In this document: positions 33,569 through 40,286 of the stretch, piece by piece | Layout of the letters: the number at the start of each line of letters is the position of its first letter | Position numbering within the stretch: position 1 is the first letter of the stretch | Assembly (NCBI GenBank): GCA_964612855.1 | Contig: CAZTDR010000019.1 | Coordinates: 1 to 40,286, forward strand | Source: DATIJJ01 sp964612855 | GTDB lineage: Bacteria; Pseudomonadota; Gammaproteobacteria; DSM-16500 | Length of the DNA stretch: 40,286 nucleotides | Direction: 5' to 3' | Made by a program: the position numbers and the translations under genes | The notes under the pieces: generated by a model | Databases searched by the model: none | What the model saw: the letters and a program-made list of their open reading frames with translations, nothing else | Told to the model about the DNA's origin: nothing

Positions 33569-33909
33569 ATCTCATCACGTTAACCGATGCCGCCATAGTG
33601 CATATTAAAACCCTATTAGATAAACAACCCAATGGAGCGGGTTTTCGTTTATCCATTAAAAAAACGGGGTGTTCGGGTTATGCTTACGTACCCCACATTA
33701 TTGAAGAAGTTAACACCAATGATTTGCATTTTGTGCAAGATAACTTGGCTATTTATGTTGATCCTGCCTGTGAAGATTTCGTCAAAGGGATCGTGATTGA
33801 TTATGTAGTTGATACGGATTCATTAGGGTTAAAACAGAAACGATTAATTTTCATTAATCCCAACGAAAAAAACCGTTGTGGTTGCGGTGAAAGTTTTACG
33901 ATTGAGTAA
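33565..33909 (+). CDS. sufA: SufA/IscA-like A-type Fe-S carrier
   Basis: A 114-residue HesB/IscA family protein that carries clusters to target proteins. The three cluster-ligand cysteines are present in KTGCSGYAYV and RCGCGESFTIE. It carries an acidic insertion (EEVNTNDLHFVQD) usual for the SUF-linked type. Overlaps sufU by 4 nt and is 4 nt from sufT. Confidence 0.92.
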   Translation: MNLITLTDAAIVHIKTLLDKQPNGAGFRLSIKKTGCSGYAYVPHIIEEVNTNDLHFVQDNLAIYVDPACEDFVKGIVIDYVVDTDSLGLKQKRLIFINPNEKNRCGCGESFTIE

Positions 33910-33913
33910 ATAT

Positions 33914-34438
33914 ATGTTTAAACAAGATACGATAGAAGTCTTACGTGATTGCGATGCGATGCTCATTCCTTCCGGAGTGAAAGTATCGCTGCAAAAAGGC
34001 TCGTTAGTTTATATTACACAAGCTTTAGGCAATTCCTACACGGTGTATGTCAACGGCAATCTAGCGCGTGTGGCGGGCGTGGATGGTGACGCACTAGGCA
34101 TGATTATCATGGAAGATCCTGATGTGAATGCCATGACTGGGTCGCTCGAAGATAAAATATGGGAATTAATGAAAACGTGTTTTGATCCCGAAATTCCCGT
34201 GAACATTGTCGATTTAGGTTTGATTTACGAATGTAAAATCGATGGCGGGAGTGTCGCAATCAAAATGACACTGACAGCCCCGGGTTGTGGGATGGGGCCT
34301 GTTTTAGTGGCGGAAGTAGAACAAAAAATTCGAACCATTAAAGAAGTGACCGACATTAAAGTCGAATTGGTCTTTGATCCCCCCTGGGATCGAAACATGA
34401 TGACGGATGTCGCAAAATTACAATTAGGTATGTTGTAG
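33914..34438 (+). CDS. sufT: SufT, Fe-S maturation factor (DUF59/MIP18 domain)
   Basis: A 174-residue SufT. The N-terminal part (EVLRDCDAMLIPSGVKVSLQKG) is the SufT-specific domain; the C-terminal MIP18/PaaD domain has CFDPEIPVNIVDLGLIYE, the conserved cysteine in LTAPGCGMGPVLVAEVE, and VFDPPWDRNMMTD. SufT assists cluster delivery, notably under high demand. The reading frame is open from 33878, inside sufA, but the ATG at 33914 just after the sufA stop gives the family's normal N-terminus. Confidence 0.93.
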   Translation: MFKQDTIEVLRDCDAMLIPSGVKVSLQKGSLVYITQALGNSYTVYVNGNLARVAGVDGDALGMIIMEDPDVNAMTGSLEDKIWELMKTCFDPEIPVNIVDLGLIYECKIDGGSVAIKMTLTAPGCGMGPVLVAEVEQKIRTIKEVTDIKVELVFDPPWDRNMMTDVAKLQLGML

Positions 34439-34449
34439 AGGAAAAAACT

Positions 34450-34758
34450 ATGTCTATCCATGAAATGATCCAAAAACAAATCGCAGAAAATGCTGTCGTT
34501 TTATATATGAAAGGGACCGCTCAGTTTCCTCAATGCGGTTTTTCTTCACGTGCTATTAGTATTTTGAAAGCCTGTGGTGTAGAAACATTTGCTGCAGTCA
34601 ATGTGCTTGAGAGTCCTGAAATTCGCCAAGGCATCAAAGAATTTTCTAACTGGCCAACCATTCCGCAGCTTTACATCCAAGGTGAATTTATTGGCGGAAG
34701 TGACATTATGGGTGAAATGTATGAAAGCGGGGAGTTGCAAGCGTTGTTGAAAAAATAA
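34450..34758 (+). CDS. grxD: Monothiol glutaredoxin Grx4
   Basis: A 102-residue CGFS glutaredoxin that binds and transfers [2Fe-2S] clusters with glutathione. The active site is QCGFSSRA; the glutathione-binding WPTIPQLYIQGEFIGGSDI is also clear. It starts 11 nt after sufT and appears to be the last gene of the suf operon, an arrangement that fits its role in cluster trafficking. E. coli GrxD is encoded away from suf. Confidence 0.95.
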   Translation: MSIHEMIQKQIAENAVVLYMKGTAQFPQCGFSSRAISILKACGVETFAAVNVLESPEIRQGIKEFSNWPTIPQLYIQGEFIGGSDIMGEMYESGELQALLKK

Positions 34759-34982
34759 TTCGTTTTAATTATATATTGGTGGATTACGATGCGAAAAGCG
34801 CATCTAATCCACCAATTTAATTAAATTTTCCAATTTTTTCCCAAAAGTGTTTGAATTTTAAATTCTTATTCTCTTTGTGCCTTTTTTTAACCCAATTTTT
34901 GGCGGGTTTTTTAAGGCAAAACTTCTCTTTTTAGTATAAAATAAAACCATTTTTTATTTATTCTTTTTGAGAGATTCACCAC
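34759..34982. other. Gap of 224 bp after grxD: family A palindrome (34776-34815) and promoter-like AT-rich sequence
   Basis: ATTGGTGGATTACGATGCG and its near-complement form a hairpin at 34776-34815. Further on, AACCC (34889-34893) and GGGTT (34903-34908) followed by T residues make a weak terminator candidate. TATAAA (34935-34940) is a possible -10 for the next gene, whose GAGAG ribosome site is at 34969-34973. No gene is seen. Confidence 0.5.
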
Positions 34983-36035
34983 ATGGAATCACGTTTTCAA
35001 GACTTTCAAACACTCGCCCATTTTCAAGCGTGCATAGATAATTCTTATTCAACATCCAGTCGAAATATCCTCTCTCGCGCAGAAAAAGAAAAAATAAAAA
35101 AACATTTAAGTTTTATTGAAAAAGCGTTAAAAGAAAAAAAATACGAAGAAGTTAAAAGCCAACTGACTCTTTTAAATCAATTCCTAAATGATATCGCCAG
35201 AAAAATCGCATCAAATCGAATAAGAGATGATAAAACCGATAAAACGGTATTAGATTTGTTAGTAAAATATAGAGATCAAATTTTAAATCATATTACCAAT
35301 TATTTGATAGAACGCACCCCTGACATACTTCCACAAGTTGAAGTATTTATACCAAAAGACATTGTGGATGCAAGAAAACAGATAAAAGAAAGCGATAACG
35401 ATCATGCGCTCAACTTTGATCCGCTCCAAAAAATGAGTGAACGCTATAAGGCGCTTGAAGTCGGTCACTCTCTTTCTTTAGATTCAGTCAAATTGCACGG
35501 TTTATCCATTGCAGAAGGAGAAAGTTTATTCGACTATTTACACAAAAAAAGTGGTTATGATATTAAGGCCCAGCGAGACTCGTCTGACGATTTTACTTGG
35601 AAAGGGAAGATAACACTTAAAAAAAATACCCTAGCTACTTTCGATTTACCTTTGCATTATAACGGCATTTTAACGGATTTTTGCACTCATGATACGACAA
35701 CGCCTCCTTCTTCCGTCGTGCAATATACGCCAAATCTTACCTTGTTAAAATTTCAAGCTCATATTCCCGCCAGCGGAAAAGTATTATCGTGTAAGCGATT
35801 TAACGATATTCTTAAGAAACATCAAACAACAGCCTCCATCTTTAAATTTTTGGACTCTACTCTCCGCAATTTATATCAACTGACTGAAAAACACGTCATC
35901 ACCGAAATGGATATTCAAAATGCGCTTCGTTGGGGTAGTGCTCATCGATTTAACTTATTCGTGACAGAGAATGAAAAACCCAATAACTCGGCTACGGATC
36001 GTATTATTTGTGAATTTAGAAGAGCATTTCATTAA
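34983..36035 (+). CDS. Orphan paralogue of the 36414 gene with the methyltransferase core deleted
   Basis: A 350-residue protein, clearly a paralogue of the next gene. The N-terminal helices match (KEKKYEEVKSQL against KEKKYEETKRRL), as do the middle (VKLHGLSIAEGESLFDYL) and the C-terminus (DIQNALRWGSAHRFNLFVT). Between residues about 118 and 143 it lacks 109 residues present in the paralogue, exactly the part with the SAM-binding motifs. The frame is intact, so it may be a functional non-enzymatic protein such as a decoy, regulator or heterodimer partner, or an early relic. No signal peptide. GAGAG precedes the ATG by 9 nt. The function is unknown; a secreted effector is inference. Confidence 0.8.
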   Translation: MESRFQDFQTLAHFQACIDNSYSTSSRNILSRAEKEKIKKHLSFIEKALKEKKYEEVKSQLTLLNQFLNDIARKIASNRIRDDKTDKTVLDLLVKYRDQILNHITNYLIERTPDILPQVEVFIPKDIVDARKQIKESDNDHALNFDPLQKMSERYKALEVGHSLSLDSVKLHGLSIAEGESLFDYLHKKSGYDIKAQRDSSDDFTWKGKITLKKNTLATFDLPLHYNGILTDFCTHDTTTPPSSVVQYTPNLTLLKFQAHIPASGKVLSCKRFNDILKKHQTTASIFKFLDSTLRNLYQLTEKHVITEMDIQNALRWGSAHRFNLFVTENEKPNNSATDRIICEFRRAFH

Positions 36036-36413
36036 TTTTAATTTGAACCATGATCGCCGAAGCATAACTCACTGATACATCACAAAACGTAGGGTGGATT
36101 AGATGCGTTTTTTGCATCGTAATCCACCAAAATATAATTAGGGTCTGTTGACAATTGGTTTGGCCGGTTTAAAAAGCGGTAGAATCGGCTAAAATTTCCG
36201 CAAATGTTCGTTAAATAGCGGTGCTATTCGCCTCACATTTGCGAAAATTTTATCTCGATTCCCCGCTTTTTAAACCGGCCAAACCAATTGCCAACAGACC
36301 CTAAATTGCAGCATATTTGGTACAGTGAGGTTTTTAGAGAAAAATCCTTAACTTTAGCGTAAAATACGAGCAAACTCCTTTATATCTTCTTTTTTTTGAG
36401 AGGCTTCATTTCC
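36036..36413. other. Gap of 378 bp between the paralogues, filled by two repeat elements
   Basis: It holds a family A palindrome (36089-36130), a 167-bp long-arm inverted repeat (36138-36304), and a leader for the second paralogue with TAAAAT (36360-36365) and a GAGAGG ribosome site (36398-36403). No coding sequence is seen. Confidence 0.6.
36138..36304. mobile_element. 167-bp MITE-like long-arm inverted repeat
   Basis: Two arms of about 70 bp, from TTAGGGTCTGTTG at the left to CAACAGACCCTAA at the right, pair with only a handful of mismatches around a short centre containing TAGCGGTGCTA. TA at both ends would fit a TA or TNA target duplication. There is no coding capacity, so it would be mobilised by a transposase elsewhere. 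Confidence 0.7.
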
Positions 36414-37814
36414 ATGGAAACACGTTTTTATAACCTTAAAAACTTAGCGAATTTACAAGCTTATATCGACAAAGCCTCTTCGACATCCGCTGGCGAAACC
36501 CTTTCCCAACAACAAAAAGGGTCCATAAAAAAATATTTAAATGGCATTGAAAGCGTGTTAAAAGAAAAAAAATATGAAGAAACCAAGAGAAGACTTGATA
36601 TTTTAAATAAATATTTTCATACGTTTATAAACAAAGCAGCAGCAAGCAATGCAGGCGAAGGTACTCTCGGTGTACTCGAGTATTTCATAAACTATAGAGA
36701 TAACGTTTTAAACTATATTACCCCTCACCTCCTTGCATGCACTCAGACCATGCTCCCACAACTTGATTCACTCGCTCCGTTAGACATCCGAGCTGGAAGG
36801 CTGCTCGCCTATAAAGCAGCCTGTGCATTTCAGCATGAGGACTTTATATCACGTGGTAACAACCCAGATGAACCCTATGATCTCGGACCTGATAAATCGG
36901 ACAGTTTCGTTAAGCAGCTTCAACAAACATTTCCTCAGGATCTTTGTGTTGTTGATTTAGGAACAGGTCTCGGCGGAATTATCGATAGGTATAATAATGT
37001 TGAGGGTGATACTAAACCCTTTATGTGGGGAGTCGAATCAGAAAATGATCTTAAGCTTGATAATTCTAGGATAATTAGAGGCGATATCGGAAATATACCT
37101 GAACTTAAAGACCAGCTTCCAAAAAAAATTCATGCCTTTATTTCTTGCTATACATTCAATTTTCTTTTTGATCCGCTAAAAACTCTCTGTGACGCTTATG
37201 ATAGGGTTGAAGTGGGTGGCTATGTTTCTATTAACCCTATCAAATTACACGGCCTGTCTATTGAAGACGGCGACAGTTTATTCGCTTATTTACGCAAGCA
37301 CGGCTATGACATCCAAGCAAAAAAAGATACTTCAGTCAATTCTTGCTGGAGCGGATGGATAAGAATCAAAAAAAATAGCCTTTCTTCTTTAAACTTACCT
37401 TTACACTACAATGGCACATTAAGTGATTTTTGTACTTTACGGACGACGACTTCTCTTTTAGTCGCTCAATATGCCCCCAATATTTCATTGTTAAAATTCA
37501 AAGCCGAAGCACCTGGAAATGGAATATCAGAAAAAACCAAAGCGATATCAGGCAAACAGTTTAACGATATTCTTAAGACTTATAAGACAAGCTCTTTTTT
37601 CTTTAAATCAATAGCTCATAGTAAAGCCATCAGACAACTGCGCAAACTATCCAGTAAAAACTTAATCACCGAAATTGATATTCAAAATGCACTGCGCACT
37701 TGCAGCACTCATCGATTTAACTTATTTGTGACTGCTAATGAAAACACCAATAAAACAGACACGGATCGCATTATTAGTGCTTACAGAACCGCTTTTCATT
37801 TGTCTCTTAAATAG
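36414..37814 (+). CDS. Orphan protein with a class I SAM-dependent methyltransferase core, candidate effector
   Basis: A 466-residue protein. N-terminal helices (1-115) are followed by a Rossmann methyltransferase core at about 150-290: motif I CVVDLGTGLGGI (179-188), an acidic end to strand 2 in MWGVESEND, IIRGDIGNIPEL as motif II/III, and AFISCYTFNFLFDPL as motif IV. The C-terminal half (FNDILKTY, DIQNALRTCSTHRFNLFVT) is shared with the upstream paralogue and not recognised. The ATG at 36414 is chosen because the paralogues align from METRF/MESRF and GAGAGG lies 10 nt upstream; a TTG at 36396 is in frame. The methyl acceptor is unknown. No signal peptide or membrane segments; a host-directed role is inference. 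Confidence 0.8.
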   Translation: METRFYNLKNLANLQAYIDKASSTSAGETLSQQQKGSIKKYLNGIESVLKEKKYEETKRRLDILNKYFHTFINKAAASNAGEGTLGVLEYFINYRDNVLNYITPHLLACTQTMLPQLDSLAPLDIRAGRLLAYKAACAFQHEDFISRGNNPDEPYDLGPDKSDSFVKQLQQTFPQDLCVVDLGTGLGGIIDRYNNVEGDTKPFMWGVESENDLKLDNSRIIRGDIGNIPELKDQLPKKIHAFISCYTFNFLFDPLKTLCDAYDRVEVGGYVSINPIKLHGLSIEDGDSLFAYLRKHGYDIQAKKDTSVNSCWSGWIRIKKNSLSSLNLPLHYNGTLSDFCTLRTTTSLLVAQYAPNISLLKFKAEAPGNGISEKTKAISGKQFNDILKTYKTSSFFFKSIAHSKAIRQLRKLSSKNLITEIDIQNALRTCSTHRFNLFVTANENTNKTDTDRIISAYRTAFHLSLK

Positions 37815-37899
37815 GGCGTGTCCTCATTCTATTTGTGAAAACAAAAATGCTTGGCCAGGGACAGGCCGCCGTTCTATTTTGTAGTGTAATGGGAAGATA

Positions 37900-38328
37900 T
37901 TACTTGCCCGTAATCTTCTTCCACCACGGCAATCTCGGCAAATACAACAACAAATACAATAAAATCGCCGTTAAAAAGCTTATTAAATACAGGCCAAATG
38001 AAACCGCTAATCCAACTGCCGCGGTTGCCCATAATGTGGCGGCCGTTGTTAAACCACTCACATAATCCCCTTGCCGAAAAATCACGCCACCGCCTAAAAA
38101 ACCGATGCCGGTTACAATTTGCGCCGCAATGCGAGATGGATCGGAGTTGACTAGGCTGATAGATAATACACCGAATACACACGCGCCTAGGGAAATGGCA
38201 CCATAAGTGCGAATTCCGGCCGAAATACCGTGGCGTTCTCGCTCCCAACCGATTAATGCACCTAGTAAAAATGCGATAACAATACGTGTAAAAATTTCTA
38301 AATCGGGTTGTAATTCCGTGATGGTCAT
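37900..38328 (-). CDS. MgtC/SapB family inner-membrane protein
   Basis: A 142-residue MgtC/SapB membrane protein. Blocks include FLLGALIGWERERHG, GIRTYGAISLGACVFGV, IVTGIGFLGGGVIFR and GLTTAATLWATAAVGLAV, with about four to five membrane segments. MgtC supports intramacrophage survival and low-magnesium growth in several pathogens by modulating ATP synthase or phosphate uptake. This one lacks the long C-terminal domain of Salmonella MgtC, as in the SapB branch. The ATG at 38328 overlaps the tgt stop (ATGA) and has AAAGGA upstream; a longer frame from 38376 runs inside tgt and is not favoured. Confidence 0.88.
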   Translation of the reverse strand: MTITELQPDLEIFTRIVIAFLLGALIGWERERHGISAGIRTYGAISLGACVFGVLSISLVNSDPSRIAAQIVTGIGFLGGGVIFRQGDYVSGLTTAATLWATAAVGLAVSFGLYLISFLTAILLYLLLYLPRLPWWKKITGK

Positions 38329-39494
38329 ATCAAGTCCTTTTCTTCTTTCATCATCAAATTTCGCATTCGAGTACACACTTCATTCATGACATGAACATTA
38401 TGAATACAGGCTAAATTACTATAAATCAATGCTTGTTGCTTAAATAAAAAATGCAAATAAGATCGTGTGAAGTGCTGACAAGTATAACACGTACAATCTT
38501 CCATAATAGGTCGATTATCTTTCGCATAAATAGCTTTTTTAATGAGAATTTTGCCATTTTCTTGATCGGTAGCAAAACGCAGCCAATTATTTTCTTCGAC
38601 GATAGTACCGCAATACAATGAACCATGCCGCGCGTTACGGGTGGGGGCAACGCAATCAAAAATATCAATTCCTCTTTCTACCACATCAATTAAATCTTGT
38701 GGATTCAATCCGACACCCATGGTGTAACGTGTTTTATTGTCGGGTAATAAAGGGCGTACCCAGTCGATCACTTCTGCCGTTTTTTGCATGTCAAAACCGA
38801 TGACTTCGCCGCCAATAGCAATCCCATCAAGATCCGCTTCTAAAATAAAACGCGCGCTTTGTTCACGCAAATCACGAAAACTGCCACCCTGAATGATACC
38901 AAATAGCGCTTGTCGATAACCGTAGACAGAATTAGGATTTTGCAAATGTTCAGCAATCGATTCATGCAACCAGCGATGAGTACGCTCCATTGCTTTTAGC
39001 GCCGCATCACGGCCCCCATTTTCCGGCGTGCATTCATCAAAAGCCATGATGATATCTGCGCCAATGATTTTTTGGGTTTGAATGGAAGATTGCGGGGTTA
39101 GGTGAATGACTTGTCCTGAAATCGGGTGTTTAAAGTGCGCGCCTTTAGCATCGATTTTACAAATTTTGCCATTTTGGGACAGACTAAAGACTTGAAATCC
39201 GCCGCTATCGGTAAGCATGGGTTGATGCCAATCCATCATTTTATGCATCCCACCCGCATGTTGAATCTTATCGGTGCCCGGTGCACAAAGCATATGATAG
39301 GTATTACCACCTAGAATAATTTGACTGCCCGCATTCCGCAAATCGACTGGCGTCATGCAATTCACAAAGGCACGGGTGCCTACCGCCATAAAAGCAGGGG
39401 TTTGGAGCGTACCATGCGGCGTTGTAATTTGTGTAACGCGCGCAGGCAAGGTGGGATGCTGTTTAATGAGCTCAGTTTTAAATATATTTTGCAT
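38325..39494 (-). CDS. tgt: tRNA-guanine transglycosylase (queuosine pathway)
   Basis: A 389-residue Tgt, which swaps guanine-34 of GUN-anticodon tRNAs for preQ1 or, in salvagers, queuine. Catalytic residues are present: LTDSGGFQVFSL (general acid Asp), MAFDECTP, FGIIQGG, GVGLNPQDL, and the nucleophile Asp in DIFDCVAPTRNARHG. The zinc site CTCYTCQH with HNVH is intact. The base-recognition loop usually GGLAVGE reads GGEVIGFD, so the preferred base may differ from the textbook bacterial enzyme. No queA or other queuosine gene is in the window. It is cotranscribed with mgtC and divergent from coq7. Confidence 0.95.
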   Translation of the reverse strand: MQNIFKTELIKQHPTLPARVTQITTPHGTLQTPAFMAVGTRAFVNCMTPVDLRNAGSQIILGGNTYHMLCAPGTDKIQHAGGMHKMMDWHQPMLTDSGGFQVFSLSQNGKICKIDAKGAHFKHPISGQVIHLTPQSSIQTQKIIGADIIMAFDECTPENGGRDAALKAMERTHRWLHESIAEHLQNPNSVYGYRQALFGIIQGGSFRDLREQSARFILEADLDGIAIGGEVIGFDMQKTAEVIDWVRPLLPDNKTRYTMGVGLNPQDLIDVVERGIDIFDCVAPTRNARHGSLYCGTIVEENNWLRFATDQENGKILIKKAIYAKDNRPIMEDCTCYTCQHFTRSYLHFLFKQQALIYSNLACIHNVHVMNEVCTRMRNLMMKEEKDLI

Positions 39495-39546
39495 AATGTA
39501 TCGATTATCCTATCACAATGCGATTCTTACGAGGCCACACATCAAA

Positions 39547-40185
39547 ATGCGCAATTATACGTTGCTAGATCAAATCTGTCTTGGTGTTGATCAAGTTTTG
39601 CGTGCTGTTGCGGGTCAAGCGCAAACATCTGGACGAGCCTACCCGGCTGAGCGGGAAACAATGTCTGAATTATCGCCTACTCAACAAAAGCATGCGGCTG
39701 GGTTAATGCGTGTGAACCATGCCGGTGAAGTTTGTGCGCAAGCGCTATATCATGGCCAAAGTCTGGTATCCCGCCAACCCAAGGTCAAAGAAAAAATGCA
39801 GCAAGCCGCACTGGAAGAAGGCGATCATTTGACATGGTGTCAAACGCGACTGTTTGAATTAGGCAGTCACACCAGTTATTTGAATCCGTTTTGGTACATG
39901 GGATCGTTTGTCATTGGATTGACGGCAGGACTGATCGGCGATCAGTGGAGTTTAGGTTTTTTGGCAGAAACAGAACAACAAGTGGTGAACCATTTGGAAA
40001 AGCAGTTACAGTTATTGCCAAAAGAAGATAAACGAAGTTATCGCATTCTTTCTCAAATGCAACAGGATGAAGCGCAGCATCGCGATGATGCCTTGCAATC
40101 CGGCGCGGCCGTGCTTCCCCAATGGATTAAAAAAATAATGGAGGTTACATCCAAAGTTTTAGTCAAAACGGCCTATTGGATCTAA
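39547..40185 (+). CDS. coq7: Coq7-type demethoxyubiquinone hydroxylase
   Basis: A 212-residue di-iron monooxygenase that hydroxylates 2-polyprenyl-3-methyl-6-methoxy-1,4-benzoquinol in ubiquinone synthesis, replacing the flavin enzyme UbiF. Iron-ligand motifs are MRVNHAGEVCAQ (Glu), LEEGDHLTWC (ExxH), FLAETEQQVVNHL (Glu) and MQQDEAQHRDDA (ExxH). A longer frame opens upstream at 39355 inside tgt, but the ATG at 39547 gives the standard N-terminus MRNYTLLDQI. The 52-bp gap to tgt must hold both promoters. Confidence 0.95.
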   Translation: MRNYTLLDQICLGVDQVLRAVAGQAQTSGRAYPAERETMSELSPTQQKHAAGLMRVNHAGEVCAQALYHGQSLVSRQPKVKEKMQQAALEEGDHLTWCQTRLFELGSHTSYLNPFWYMGSFVIGLTAGLIGDQWSLGFLAETEQQVVNHLEKQLQLLPKEDKRSYRILSQMQQDEAQHRDDALQSGAAVLPQWIKKIMEVTSKVLVKTAYWI

Positions 40186-40194
40186 ACTTGAACT

Positions 40195-40252
40195 TCGTCA
40201 TCCCCGAATGCTTCTATCGAGGATCTCCTTATTAGCATATCATTACCCATAA
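40195..40252 (-). repeat. Second full copy of the family D repeat, inverted relative to 39-98
   Basis: Read on the minus strand it gives GGGTAATGATATGCTAATAA, then GGAGATCC and the AAGCATTCGGGGATGACG arm, nearly identical to positions 39-98. It follows coq7 by about 10 bp. The last 34 bases of the window show nothing identifiable. Confidence 0.75.
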
Positions 40253-40286
40253 GTCATAAAAGCGCTGCGACTGTAGGCTTTAATGA

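Noticed and set aside
34889..34912. AACCC/GGGTT hairpin with T-run as a terminator for grxD
   Set aside because: The stem is only 5 bp and it is 130 bp beyond the stop codon; mentioned in the gap description but not called.
37815..37890. GGGCGTGTCCTCA after the methyltransferase gene as an insertion-sequence end
   Set aside because: It resembles IS ends and has weak inverted similarity to sequence near 37865, but no matching second end or transposase remnant is visible.
37874..38248. 124-codon open frame overlapping mgtC in another frame
   Set aside because: Cys/Arg/His-rich translation with no domain; the mgtC frame carries all conserved MgtC blocks.

Overview
The window looks like chromosome from a host-associated gammaproteobacterium, most plausibly of the order Legionellales (Coxiella/Legionella relatives). 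The reasons are an AT-rich genome (roughly 40% GC by eye), glyQ-glyS-gmhB-plsC and waaG-waaP clusters of gammaproteobacterial type, Coq7 as the ubiquinone hydroxylase, a SUF operon with SufU and an Rrf2 regulator, and several large orphan proteins with the look of Dot/Icm-type effectors. The taxonomic placement is inference; there is no rRNA in the window.

Layout. (1) 1-3.9 kb: a YdiJ-type D-2-hydroxyacid dehydrogenase overlapping a DUF1338 (HglS-like) gene. Together they could convert 2-oxoadipate to D-2-hydroxyglutarate and then to 2-oxoglutarate. A GabD-type aldehyde dehydrogenase converges on them. (2) 3.9-8.75 kb, minus strand: waaG, waaP, a tandem-kinase-domain LPS kinase and gabD, tightly packed and probably cotranscribed. 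(3) 8.8-10.25 kb: a small lipoprotein and a periplasmic DUF3298-type protein. (4) 10.5-11.8 kb: an orphan protein built of four helical repeats behind a strong promoter that carries a PmrA-box-like element. (5) 11.85-16.3 kb, minus strand: glyQ, glyS, gmhB, plsC. (6) 16.4-22.7 kb: oligopeptidase A, an orphan protein with BTB/POZ-like and possibly MATH-like regions, and a KAP P-loop NTPase. (7) 22.8-27.0 kb: an orphan TpsB outer-membrane transporter divergent from a CHASE2 adenylate cyclase. (8) 27.0-27.6 kb: a MazEF-type toxin-antitoxin pair. (9) 27.8-34.8 kb: a nine-gene iron-sulfur operon (regulator, sufB, sufC, sufD, sufS, sufU, sufA-like, sufT, grxD). (10) 35.0-37.8 kb: two orphan paralogues, one with a methyltransferase core and one with that core deleted in frame. 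(11) 37.9-40.2 kb: tgt-mgtC divergent from coq7.

The clearest genome-wide theme is small palindromic repeats. At least six families occur in nearly every longer intergenic gap. One copy lies in frame inside ydiJ, and others supply the stop codons of gmhB, sufB and the KAP gene. One sits inside the suf operon between sufB and sufC. A 109-bp MITE-like element with a 9-bp flanking duplication and a 167-bp long-arm inverted repeat are also present.

No tRNA, rRNA, CRISPR array, intact insertion sequence or prophage gene was recognised. The most interesting candidates for new biology are the orphan effector-like genes (helical repeat protein, BTB protein, active/dead methyltransferase pair) and the coding and operon-internal palindromic elements.
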